Below, piece after piece: positions 1-8,119 of a stretch of DNA of 59,540 nucleotides. Each line of letters starts with the position of its first letter. Positions within the stretch are counted from its first letter, which is position 1. Position numbers and translations under genes: made by a program. The stretch covers positions 1,189,666 through 1,249,205 of the forward strand of contig NZ_JH636439.1 in the NCBI RefSeq assembly GCF_000255705.1, read 5' to 3'. The notes beneath the pieces were generated by a model. The model saw only the letters and a program-made list of their open reading frames with translations. It searched no databases and had not been told where the DNA came from. This DNA comes from Zavarzinella formosa DSM 19928. GTDB taxonomy: Bacteria; Planctomycetota; Planctomycetia; Gemmatales; Gemmataceae.

Positions 1-54
1 ATTCGGATAGTCATTTGGGCTTGACCGGACTGAACAATAAAGTTAATCCGTAAC

Positions 55-945
55 ATGATGAGGAAACCCCACGGAGTTCGACTCGCGATGAGCGTTCCCG
101 AGCCACAAACCGGTTACGAGTGGGAATCGATCCCCACGCCGCTTCCGGCGGAGGCTGTGGAACCGGAGCCGGCCGTCGATTGGGCCGAGGGGTTGGCTGA
201 ACAAGAAATCTGGCGGGTCGCCCCCTCCCGGCACCCCGCCGGAGGGACGTTGGAACCGCTGTCGGCGGAATGGTTTCGGCATTTGGAAGGCAAGCGTTAT
301 CGTCGTCACGGCCGTTGGGTTCCCAGTCTTTTGGAACTCTCCCGGCACACGAAGCAAAACATCCTCGCGATTGGCGATGGGTTGGGAACGGACTGGGTGC
401 GATTAGCCCAACCGGAGACGCATGTTTCCGTCGTCGAGCCAAATTCGGATCGCCTGCGTCTCTATCGCAAGCATTTCGCCACCCGCGAGGCGGCCATCCA
501 GTTGCATCATGCCCCTTGGGAACATCTGCCTTTGTCTGATGATCGGACGGATGTGGCGGTGTTGTTTTTTCACCAAGCCCCGACGGGTGATTTTCCCGCC
601 CTGTCGCGGGAGGTTTTCCGCATCCTTCGGCCCGGCGGCAAAGTGATGGTGGTGGTGCCGGGGAAATTCAACGCGACTCGCTGGCAGGGCATTGCCTTGC
701 CGTGGCGATGGTGGCAGTCCAAAAAATCCACCGACAGCCGTTTTACCAGCGCCGGACTAAGGGAATTATTCGCCGGATTTGAACAGGTGAGTGTGCGGAA
801 GCGCCATTTGCGGCGTTCGGAACTCCCCTATCTGTGGCGTTGGCTGCCGTTGCCGGTTCTCGAACGTCTGATGGGGCGTTTTCTGATCTTGAAGGCTTTC
901 AAGCCCCTGCAATCCGCGCCGCCGACCGTGCGGCTGGCGGCGTGA
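55..945 (+). CDS. Class I SAM-dependent methyltransferase
   Basis: Probable cytoplasmic SAM-dependent methyltransferase of the UbiE/Methyltransf_11 type; substrate unknown. The glycine-rich SAM loop ILAIGDGLGTDW lies near residues 102-115, an acidic strand end (VSVVEPNSDR) follows, and the post-motif RILRPGGKVMVVVPG is typical of the fold. About 100 N-terminal residues precede the domain and are not recognised. The first ATG is at 55; an in-frame ATG at 88 (MSVPEPQ) with GGAG at 72-75 is an equally good start. The gene is convergent with the next one, leaving a 1-bp gap. The family is clear, the reaction is not. Confidence 0.8.
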   Translation: MMRKPHGVRLAMSVPEPQTGYEWESIPTPLPAEAVEPEPAVDWAEGLAEQEIWRVAPSRHPAGGTLEPLSAEWFRHLEGKRYRRHGRWVPSLLELSRHTKQNILAIGDGLGTDWVRLAQPETHVSVVEPNSDRLRLYRKHFATREAAIQLHHAPWEHLPLSDDRTDVAVLFFHQAPTGDFPALSREVFRILRPGGKVMVVVPGKFNATRWQGIALPWRWWQSKKSTDSRFTSAGLRELFAGFEQVSVRKRHLRRSELPYLWRWLPLPVLERLMGRFLILKAFKPLQSAPPTVRLAA

Positions 946-946
946 A

Positions 947-1666
947 TCATACCAACAGGGTTTCCTGCGCGGTTTCTTGACGAATCTCGCTGTAGGAATG
1001 CAATTCCACCCGCCCGTCCCGGACGCTCAAGAATCGACAGGGCTTTTCGGTCCAACAACCACTGTTGTAATAGGCAATCGGACCACTCTCATTGGCCAGG
1101 GCATGATGGGTGTGCCCGCAGGCCGCTGCGTCGCATCCGATTTTCCGGGCATATTCGATTGACCGCGTTTCGATCTTGGAAGCGCACCGCAGGAAAATCT
1201 TGCTCTTCCGCTTGGCTGTTCGTGCGAAGGAATGAGTGGAATCGATTTTCTGCAATACGCGATAAATGAAGTCGCCAATGGCCGTGATGACCGGATGATC
1301 GTCGATAAATTTGTCGAAGCGGTGGCCGTGATGAAAAAGAATTTTTCGACCGCCACTTTCCAGCACCAGTTCATCCCGAACTTCGACACCCAACAGGTGT
1401 GAGATGATTTCCGCCGGGCCGTCGTGGTTTCCGTTGATCCAGATGATTTCGATGTCGTCCGACAACTTCCGCAGCAGAGACAACACCTTCCAATGATGTT
1501 TCTTGAGTCGGCGAAAATCGATGGAGTCAAACACGTCCCCGTTGAGAATGAGGCATTTCGTCGGACGGGAGCCGTCGGCGATCTCCTCGAGGAACATGGT
1601 GAGTTCGCGGGCCTGACAGTTCTCGCTTCCCAAGTGCAGATCAGAAATGACCAACGCCTCGGTCAT
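947..1666 (-). CDS. Metallophosphoesterase, LpxH-like (UDP-2,3-diacylglucosamine diphosphatase-type)
   Basis: Calcineurin-like metallophosphoesterase. The full set of metal-binding blocks is present in order: SDLHLGS near residue 8, NGDVFD near 43, NGNHDG near 79, HHGHRFD near 112 and CGHTHHA near 187. This pattern and the 239-residue length fit the COG2908/LpxH-like group, which hydrolyses UDP-2,3-diacylglucosamine in lipid A synthesis or related phosphodiesters. No other lipid A gene is nearby, so the substrate is inferred only from similarity. A GGAGA sequence six bases before the ATG supports the start. Confidence 0.87.
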   Translation of the reverse strand: MTEALVISDLHLGSENCQARELTMFLEEIADGSRPTKCLILNGDVFDSIDFRRLKKHHWKVLSLLRKLSDDIEIIWINGNHDGPAEIISHLLGVEVRDELVLESGGRKILFHHGHRFDKFIDDHPVITAIGDFIYRVLQKIDSTHSFARTAKRKSKIFLRCASKIETRSIEYARKIGCDAAACGHTHHALANESGPIAYYNSGCWTEKPCRFLSVRDGRVELHSYSEIRQETAQETLLV

Positions 1667-1796
1667 GCGTGTCTCCCGTGTGAGCGTTTAAAACACACTA
1701 GGCGCGGGAAACGAGCAACTCATGAAGCATGCGTAAAGGATCGGAGAAGCATTGGAATTTCCGATCTCTTTTGAGAAATGAGGCAGAGCGGGGGGA

Positions 1797-2171
1797 TTAT
1801 TCCTTCTTGGGTTCCACTTTTTTCGGTTCGGCTTTCTTCTTCGGGGCCAAGACGGCCGGCGAAACCACTACCTTGGTCACGATCTCTTCGCCGTCCTTGA
1901 GTTCGGTGGTCAGCACCACATCATCGCCGGATTTGACGGATTTGAGACCGTCCTTCAACGCGGTCACGTTCAATCGTTTCCCGGCTTTCACCTGCGAGAG
2001 AAATTGAGCCTTGGGATCGACTTTGAAGGACTTTTCCTTCTTGTCCACGGTGATGCTGATCGTGTTCCCCTTGGCATCAACCGCCGTGACCTTTTCTCCA
2101 TAAGTGTCTGCGAAAACAACCCCCATCAGGAGGGTCGAAAGGGCCAGGGTGAAGAACAGTTTGCGGAGCAT
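1797..2171 (-). CDS. Small secreted protein with Lys/Pro/Glu-rich tail
   Basis: A 124-residue hypothetical protein. The start at 2171 gives MLRKLFFTLALSTLLMGVVFA, a clear signal peptide; a longer frame reaches 2219 but would bury it. The mature part alternates short polar strands (GEKVTAVDAKGNTISITVD; KVDPKAQFLSQVKAGKRLNV), suggesting a small beta-barrel of the kind that sets surface or metal affinity. It ends in a charged KKKAEPKKVEPKKE tail. No family is recognised. It is divergent from ptsI and stands alone. Export is well supported; function is unknown. Confidence 0.7.
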   Translation of the reverse strand: MLRKLFFTLALSTLLMGVVFADTYGEKVTAVDAKGNTISITVDKKEKSFKVDPKAQFLSQVKAGKRLNVTALKDGLKSVKSGDDVVLTTELKDGEEIVTKVVVSPAVLAPKKKAEPKKVEPKKE

Positions 2172-2301
2172 GAATCCACCAAGGGAAGAGGCGGGCGATG
2201 TTTCGTGCAGTATAGCCATCTAACGGTTGCCAGCCATAAAAGTTCCGGTCTCCACACGGCAACATCTTTCTCCTCTGCGGCGAAACGGGTAAAGTAAAGG
2301 C

Positions 2302-4050
2302 ATGATCCGAGGATTGCCAATCTCGCCCGGCGTTGCCGTCGCCAGGGCGTTTCGACTCGACCCCGCCCTGGCGCGACACAACCCGAGCCTGCTCGACGCG
2401 GCCGGATTGTCGTCCGAGGTGTCCCGCTTTGACAAGGCGTGTGATGCGGTTGCCACGCAATTAGACTCGACCATCGAGCGCATTCGCGTGCAACTGGGCG
2501 AGGAATCGGCGGGCATTTTTCGCGCCCACCGGATGCTCGTGCGCGATCCCGCCTTCGTCGCCAAGGTGAAGGGATTCATCCTCCATCATTCCCTTGACGC
2601 GATTTCGAGCCTCAACAAGGCGTTGGAAGAATACGACGTTTACTTCGCCAAAATCCACGACGACTATCTTCGGGAGCGGATGACGGACATCCGCGATGTG
2701 GTCGAGCAACTCATCCAGCAACTGGCCGACGTCAACACGTTTGCCCACATCTCGACGGAAGAGGCGGTCATCCTGGTGGCCCCCGAAATCCGCCCTTCGC
2801 AAGCGGCCCTCTTCGACCGGCTGGCCGTGTCGGGAATCATCACCGAGGCCGGTGGCAGCACCGGGCACGCGGCCGTTCTTGCCCGCACGCTGGGCATCCC
2901 GGCCGTTTCGGGGCTGCAGGGGTTGATGTCGAAAGTCCACGCGAACGATTTGGTGATTGTTGATGGCCGGGAAGGAATCATCATCATCAATCCCGGACCG
3001 GAGGTCGAGGCGGCGTATCGGAAACTGCAACGGGAATACGTTGACCTCCGGCACTCGCTCTTTGAAAACCGAGATCTGAAAGCGATCACCAAAGACGGCG
3101 TCCGCATTGAATTGTTCGCCAACGTCAACACCGCCGCCGATGCGGTCACCGCCACCGAGGTCGGGGCCGATGGCGTGGGTTTGTTTCGCACCGAGTATGT
3201 GTTTCTGACGCACCCGTCTGTGCCGACAGAAGAGGAACAAACCGAGGAATATCGAAAGGTCATTGAAGCCGCTCCGAACCATTCCGTTGTCGTCCGCACG
3301 CTGGATTTGGGCGGGGACAAGCATGTCAAATATTTCGCCCACCATCGCGAGGCGAACCCGTTCATGGGCTGGCGAAGCATCCGCATGTCCTCGGAACATC
3401 CGGAGTTTTTTCAGACCCAACTTCGGGCGATCCTGCGGGCGGCCGTCGGGGGGCAGGTGAGCATTCTCTTCCCGATGATTAGCACGGTGGACGAGGTACG
3501 GAAACTCAAGCGCCTCGTGGACCGGGCGAGAATGGCCCTTCATCAGCAAAAAGTCCCCTATGGCGAGCAAGTCTCCTTCGGAGTAATGGTCGAGGTGCCG
3601 GCGGCGGCGATTTGCATCGATCACATCATCCGCGAGGTGGATTACGTCAGCATCGGCTCGAACGATCTGATCCAATACATGATGGCCGCCGACCGGGATA
3701 ATCCCCGCGTGGCCCATCTTTGCGACCCGTGCCATCCGGCCGTGCTGCGCGTGTTGAAAAAGATCATCGGCAAATGCAACGCCCACGCGAAACCGGTGAC
3801 CCTCTGCGGCGAGATGGCGGGCAAGCCGGTTTGTTTGCTTCCGCTATTGGGTTTTGGCCTTCGCCGGATGAGCATGAGTCCGTCGTTCATCCCCACCATC
3901 AAAGAGATGGTGCGGTCGATCAAGGTGGACACGGCCCACCGGGTGGCCAAGAAAGCGTTGCGAATGCAGACGGCCGCCGAAGTCCGGGCCTACCTCACGG
4001 ATCGCTTGCGAAAGATGTGTCCAAATGTGGTGAGTCTGGACACGATTTGA
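2302..4050 (+). CDS. ptsI: Phosphoenolpyruvate-protein phosphotransferase (PTS enzyme I)
   Basis: Enzyme I moves phosphate from PEP to its active-site histidine and then to HPr, at the head of a sugar or regulatory PTS. The 582-residue length matches the family. It starts MIRGLPISPGVAVARAF. The phospho-histidine loop is GGSTGHAAVLARTLGIPAVSG, near residues 192-212, with TGH where most enzymes have TSH. The PEP-barrel motifs GLFRTEYVFL, SIGSNDLIQYMMAADRDNP and the catalytic-Cys block LCGEMAGKP are all present. No HPr or EII gene is in the window. It converges on the LRR gene, 8 bp away. Confidence 0.95.
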   Translation: MIRGLPISPGVAVARAFRLDPALARHNPSLLDAAGLSSEVSRFDKACDAVATQLDSTIERIRVQLGEESAGIFRAHRMLVRDPAFVAKVKGFILHHSLDAISSLNKALEEYDVYFAKIHDDYLRERMTDIRDVVEQLIQQLADVNTFAHISTEEAVILVAPEIRPSQAALFDRLAVSGIITEAGGSTGHAAVLARTLGIPAVSGLQGLMSKVHANDLVIVDGREGIIIINPGPEVEAAYRKLQREYVDLRHSLFENRDLKAITKDGVRIELFANVNTAADAVTATEVGADGVGLFRTEYVFLTHPSVPTEEEQTEEYRKVIEAAPNHSVVVRTLDLGGDKHVKYFAHHREANPFMGWRSIRMSSEHPEFFQTQLRAILRAAVGGQVSILFPMISTVDEVRKLKRLVDRARMALHQQKVPYGEQVSFGVMVEVPAAAICIDHIIREVDYVSIGSNDLIQYMMAADRDNPRVAHLCDPCHPAVLRVLKKIIGKCNAHAKPVTLCGEMAGKPVCLLPLLGFGLRRMSMSPSFIPTIKEMVRSIKVDTAHRVAKKALRMQTAAEVRAYLTDRLRKMCPNVVSLDTI

Positions 4051-4058
4051 CGGGCCGT

Positions 4059-5321
4059 TCACGATTCTCGTCGTTGCATTTGCCACAACAGCGATGAGAG
4101 TGATGGCCGGGACGTGAGCAACTCGTCGTCTGTTTTGATCGTCAAAGTTCCTCCGGACAATTTTCGACGACTCATTTCCTGAAGCCGGTCAACGCTTTCC
4201 CGCGTGATGAGATTCCCCCGCAGATCCAGTTTTTGCAACCGGCCCATCAGGGGGCTATTCGCCATTTCTCGAATGCTGTCATCCGACAGCCCGCAATTCA
4301 CAAGGCCGATAGTTTGCAGATTCCTCGTATTGAACGAACGGATGAGGTGGGACAACCCCGAATCCCGGACCGGGTTTTGATCCAAGATCAAGGTTTTCAC
4401 CTTGGAGAAGGGCGGGGATTCGACAAGTTCCTCGACTCCCTCGGAAGCGATTTCATTGGAGGACAGATTGAGTTCCGGGTCGTGTTTCACCAGTTGATCC
4501 ATCAACATGGAGTTGGCGAACTCGCGAATACCCACGCCCAATCGGTTTCCCTGCAAGTGGATGAATTTCAAATTTGGAAGGGCGTCGAATTCACGCAGGA
4601 GAACATCAAGATCCCGCGACGTCATCAGGTTGCCGCTCAGATCAAGCGTTTCCAATTCGGACAGGTGTTCTGAGGTCAGGATCGCCCGCAAACTGTCGGC
4701 GTTGATCGTGCGGTTCTCGACCAGCCGAAGGGTCTTCAGTCGGCTCATCACCGGGGAATGCAATAGCATGGTCAGCGCCATGTGGTCGATGCCGGTGAAA
4801 CCGAGATCCAGCCATTCCAGATTCCGCAGGTGGCGGGCGCGGGCCACCGTGGCGCATCGAAAACCGTCGAGCGTGGATTGGGAAAAATCCAGTTCGACCA
4901 CGAATCGCATCAACGGCGACTGGAAGATTTTCGGGGCCGATTCGCCGAGTTCAACTAGCCGAAATCGTCGGATCGGATAGCGTTGATACCCATTTTCGCC
5001 GATCGCCAGAAACTGTCTCGGCGTCACCGTCACCGCCTCGATCATCCCTCGCCGGAACGACAGCCCCTCCACGATTTGGCCGATCTTTTGCGTCCATTCG
5101 TCGGAATAAGACTCAAGCAGGGAGTTTTCGTACATCCGCAGCGTTTCGGTGTTGGGATCGTCCTCGGCCATCTTCGCCAGGGCGCATTGCACCCTGATGA
5201 AGTCGGCCCGTGGTTGATGGCCGTGTTCGTCCAGCCAGTCGGCGTAGATCAACCGGGGAAGATCGTCGGCATTGTCTTCCCGAATCCGGTCGATGAAGGC
5301 GGCTTCCTCGGGGGAGAACAT
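4059..5321 (-). CDS. TIGR02996 domain-containing leucine-rich-repeat protein
   Basis: The N-terminus (FIDRIREDNADDLPRLIYAD, then WLDEHGHQPRADFIRVQCAL) is the TIGR02996 domain, a short module characteristic of Gemmataceae proteins. The rest carries ribonuclease-inhibitor-like leucine-rich repeats, for example LSELETLDLSGNLMT and MGRLQKLDLRGNLIT. No signal peptide is visible, so it is probably cytoplasmic and acts in protein-protein contacts. GGGAGGGG a few bases upstream supports the ATG. It follows the membrane protein at 5339-6181 on the same strand with a 17-bp gap. Partner unknown. Confidence 0.87.
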   Translation of the reverse strand: MFSPEEAAFIDRIREDNADDLPRLIYADWLDEHGHQPRADFIRVQCALAKMAEDDPNTETLRMYENSLLESYSDEWTQKIGQIVEGLSFRRGMIEAVTVTPRQFLAIGENGYQRYPIRRFRLVELGESAPKIFQSPLMRFVVELDFSQSTLDGFRCATVARARHLRNLEWLDLGFTGIDHMALTMLLHSPVMSRLKTLRLVENRTINADSLRAILTSEHLSELETLDLSGNLMTSRDLDVLLREFDALPNLKFIHLQGNRLGVGIREFANSMLMDQLVKHDPELNLSSNEIASEGVEELVESPPFSKVKTLILDQNPVRDSGLSHLIRSFNTRNLQTIGLVNCGLSDDSIREMANSPLMGRLQKLDLRGNLITRESVDRLQEMSRRKLSGGTLTIKTDDELLTSRPSLSSLLWQMQRRES

Positions 5322-5338
5322 GAATCACCCCTCCCGAA

Positions 5339-6181
5339 TCAGCGGTTGTCCCACGGAGCGTCGTCGACGTATTCATTGGCCCGGTATTGTCGGCGTTGGG
5401 CGCGGACGATGTTCAGCAGTTGCACATTTCGTATCGTGGCGATGGCGAAAAAGACGCCCACAAAAATACTCGCGGGCAGGGTGATTTTGTCGTAAATCGG
5501 GATTTCCGGCATCACTTTGGCAAAGACAACGGCCCCCACATAAGCGACGTAGGCAACTCCCACAATGATCGACATGATGAGCGTGGCGATCAATCCCTTC
5601 ACCGGCGAGAAGTAGCCGAAGACTTCCAACATCACCCGGCCGCCCGGATAAGGATAGATCGGCAGCAACCCGATGATGCCCCAAAACAGCCCGACCACAC
5701 AGAGGATGAAATAGGCGAACTGGGAGTAAGGCGGGCTGGCGACGGCCCATTTGAATTCTTGGTTTGAATAATACACGACCGCGTAGAGCAGGAAGCACGA
5801 GAACGGCGAGGCGAGAGCCACGATGATCCGTTGGAGCGCCGTCGGCGGTTCGGCCTCGGGGATAACCCCCCCTCCAAACTCTTGGATGACGACCGTGGAG
5901 TAGAGACCGTAGGAACGATAAACGATCCCCTGCACCAGCGTCGTAAAAACGATCGCCACGAAGATGCAGGCGACATCCACCGCAATGCCGCCCACATTCG
6001 GCCCGATGAACACATAAGCCAATAGGGCGGAAATCAGCCAAAACGAGGGCAGGATGCGATAGGAGATGCCAAACACAGTCCAACGGAGTTCGCCCGCTTG
6101 TCGCGGCGGAGCCTGTTCTTCGTACACGAAAAAACCTTTCAAACGCGGGTGATCCACGTCATTGTAAGCGGATTGGGCCAT
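5339..6181 (-). CDS. Site-2 protease-like (M50) membrane protein without catalytic motif
   Basis: Polytopic membrane protein with about six hydrophobic segments and a cytoplasmic N-terminus. The layout follows the small M50/rhomboid-like site-2 proteases: a hydrophobic segment ending in YRSYGLYSTVVIQEFGGGV, where the family has HExxH...RxxG...FGGV, and later LLPIYPYPGGRVMLEV in place of NLLPxxPLDGGR. The HExxH metal site reads TTLVQ and the Asp of LDGG is replaced (YPGG). It should therefore not be a zinc protease. A role in binding or holding membrane proteins is possible but inferred. Confidence 0.75.
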   Translation of the reverse strand: MAQSAYNDVDHPRLKGFFVYEEQAPPRQAGELRWTVFGISYRILPSFWLISALLAYVFIGPNVGGIAVDVACIFVAIVFTTLVQGIVYRSYGLYSTVVIQEFGGGVIPEAEPPTALQRIIVALASPFSCFLLYAVVYYSNQEFKWAVASPPYSQFAYFILCVVGLFWGIIGLLPIYPYPGGRVMLEVFGYFSPVKGLIATLIMSIIVGVAYVAYVGAVVFAKVMPEIPIYDKITLPASIFVGVFFAIATIRNVQLLNIVRAQRRQYRANEYVDDAPWDNR

Positions 6182-6237
6182 CAGGAAACGACTTGGCGAA
6201 TTCCCGCGCGAACCGACATCGCAACCCCTCTCTCCGT

Positions 6238-6268
6238 TTGGTACATCATTTGACAGTTCCGGTATAAT
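6238..6268 (+). promoter_or_regulatory. Candidate promoter of the AAA ATPase gene
   Basis: A perfect TATAAT lies at 6263-6268, about 90 bp before the AAA gene. The best -35 match, TTGGTA at 6238-6243, leaves a 19-bp spacer. A TTGACA at 6250-6255 is too close (7 bp) to pair with this -10. The assignment rests on the consensus only. Confidence 0.35.
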
Positions 6269-6358
6269 CCCGCGCGGGGGCAGGGGAGCCTCCGGCTCGC
6301 GGTCTGCCGGAGTTTATCCGCATTCGTTTCCCCAAATTTCACCAAGAGAGGCTCGACC

Positions 6359-7933
6359 ATGGAAGACATCTGGAAATACATGGCCGGCGGCGCCCTGATC
6401 GGGGCGTTGGGCATGCTGGCCGGCTTCTGGTCCAAGATTAAGACCGTGCTTTGGCGGATCGCCAATCTGTTCGTGCAACAGATTGAAATCCCGACCGAGG
6501 AGGCCCACAACGCCCTCGTGGCCCACCTGATCGCCAAGTATAAACGCTCCCGGATGTACGACCGAATGTACGGCGCCTGGTACGCCCACCGGCGGGACGG
6601 CAAATACGGGCTGGTCCCTTACGAACAATACGGCACCCGAAGCATGATCTTCTGGAACGGTTGGATTCCGTTCTTTTACAACAACGCCGTCGAAGCCAAG
6701 GCGAAGGCCGGCAACAAGAACCAAGGCGGCAACCATGAGGACGCGACCAAGGTTCATTCCACGCTGACTTTCGTTCGTTGTTGCCTCAACGTCGAACGGT
6801 TGTTGCTCGATGCCTGCGACGCAGCCAACGATCTGACTTGGAACAACGCCAGCACCGAAGAAAAGGCCAAGGCCCGTTTCGTCATCAACTATGTGCCGAA
6901 ACGGGGCGATGAGAACGATGCCCGCAACCAGCACGCCAACGGGCTGGCGTGGTATCAGCAAGGCTATTACCGGTTGCTTGGCCTCAAGCCGGAAGATCTC
7001 GGCAAGATGCCGTTGCACAAAGGCCGGGCATTGGACAATCTGATCTTCCCGATGCGGATCAAGAATCTCATCAACGAGATCGAACTCTGGCGGAACAACC
7101 GGAAATGGTATGCGGAGAAGGGCATCCCGTGGAAACGGGGCTGGCTGTTGTACGGCCCTCCGGGGACGGGCAAAACGGCCCTGGCCCGCGCCTTCGCCGA
7201 AGACTTGAACATGCCGATTTACGTGTTCAATCTTGCGGAAATGTCCAACCATGAGTTAATCAAGGCGTGGACGGACATGCAGGTGAATGTGCCGTGTGTT
7301 GCCCTGATCGAAGACATCGATAACGTGTTCCACGGCCGGGAAAACGTCGCCCGGCGGAACAGCATGATGTCCATGATGTTCGCGCGGGACAAGGACAGCA
7401 ACGGCCAGAAGGACGACAAGGGGGGCCGGGATTCCTTCTCCCCGCTGACGTTTGACTGTTTGCTGAACTGCCTCGACGGCGTGGAACGGACGGACGGGAT
7501 CTTCACCATCCTGACCACGAACGATCTGAGCAAGATCGACCCGGCATTGGGCCAGCCGCGAAAGTTGCCGGACGGGATGACGGAGTTCATCTCCACGCGA
7601 CCCGGCCGGGTGGACAAAGCGGTCGAGTTGACTTACATGGAAGTGGCCGACAAGAAGTTGATGGCCAAGCGGATTCTGGGCGAATACCCGGATGAATACC
7701 TGAAGATGCTGGAATTCGTGGATCACTTCACGAATTTGCAGGAAACACCCGCCCAGTTCCAGGAACGGTGCGGTCAGGTGGCCCTGCGGTGCTTCTGGAA
7801 GGAAACGCATCCGGAACAGTATGCGGAACACTACCCGGAACAGGGGCCGCCCCCGCGAGAAGTATATCCGGCCAAGAAGGATTTCCCGGCCAGCGAAACG
7901 GTGTCGGACGGGGATTTCGTCCAAGTGCCATAA
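6359..7933 (+). CDS. BCS1-like AAA ATPase with N-terminal membrane anchor
   Basis: AAA-family ATPase of 524 residues. An N-terminal hydrophobic stretch (YMAGGALIGALGMLAGFW, residues 7-24) probably anchors it. A long non-ATPase region follows, then the AAA core: Walker A YGPPGTGKTALAR (about 264-276), Walker B CVALIEDIDNVFHG, sensor-1 ILTTND and the arginine motif STRPGRVDKAVEL. An anchor, an intermediate domain and this core resemble the mitochondrial Rieske-protein chaperone BCS1 and its bacterial relatives. Substrate unknown. It lies alone between divergent and co-directional neighbours. Confidence 0.85.
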   Translation: MEDIWKYMAGGALIGALGMLAGFWSKIKTVLWRIANLFVQQIEIPTEEAHNALVAHLIAKYKRSRMYDRMYGAWYAHRRDGKYGLVPYEQYGTRSMIFWNGWIPFFYNNAVEAKAKAGNKNQGGNHEDATKVHSTLTFVRCCLNVERLLLDACDAANDLTWNNASTEEKAKARFVINYVPKRGDENDARNQHANGLAWYQQGYYRLLGLKPEDLGKMPLHKGRALDNLIFPMRIKNLINEIELWRNNRKWYAEKGIPWKRGWLLYGPPGTGKTALARAFAEDLNMPIYVFNLAEMSNHELIKAWTDMQVNVPCVALIEDIDNVFHGRENVARRNSMMSMMFARDKDSNGQKDDKGGRDSFSPLTFDCLLNCLDGVERTDGIFTILTTNDLSKIDPALGQPRKLPDGMTEFISTRPGRVDKAVELTYMEVADKKLMAKRILGEYPDEYLKMLEFVDHFTNLQETPAQFQERCGQVALRCFWKETHPEQYAEHYPEQGPPPREVYPAKKDFPASETVSDGDFVQVP

Positions 7934-8119
7934 TGTCGTGGAACGATGCGGACAGGGTGTTGAAAGCCAGCGCCCTGTCCATCGCCCACTTGCAATTCAA
8001 GCCAAGCAATTCGCCCCGACCAACAGGTCTTCATCTTCCGGTACTTCGAGAAGCAGGTTTCCAGACACAACATTAGCGGCTACCATGCACAATGCCTCTC
8101 GTCCTCCGGGGAGAATGCC

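Noticed and set aside
2461-3786. Long open frame (441 codons) antisense to ptsI
   Set aside because: It is an antisense shadow of a strongly conserved gene, rich in His/Asp/Arg runs with no family resemblance.
6250-6268. TTGACA and TATAAT as one promoter upstream of the AAA gene
   Set aside because: The spacing is only 7 bp, too short for a sigma-70 type promoter; only the -10 is retained.
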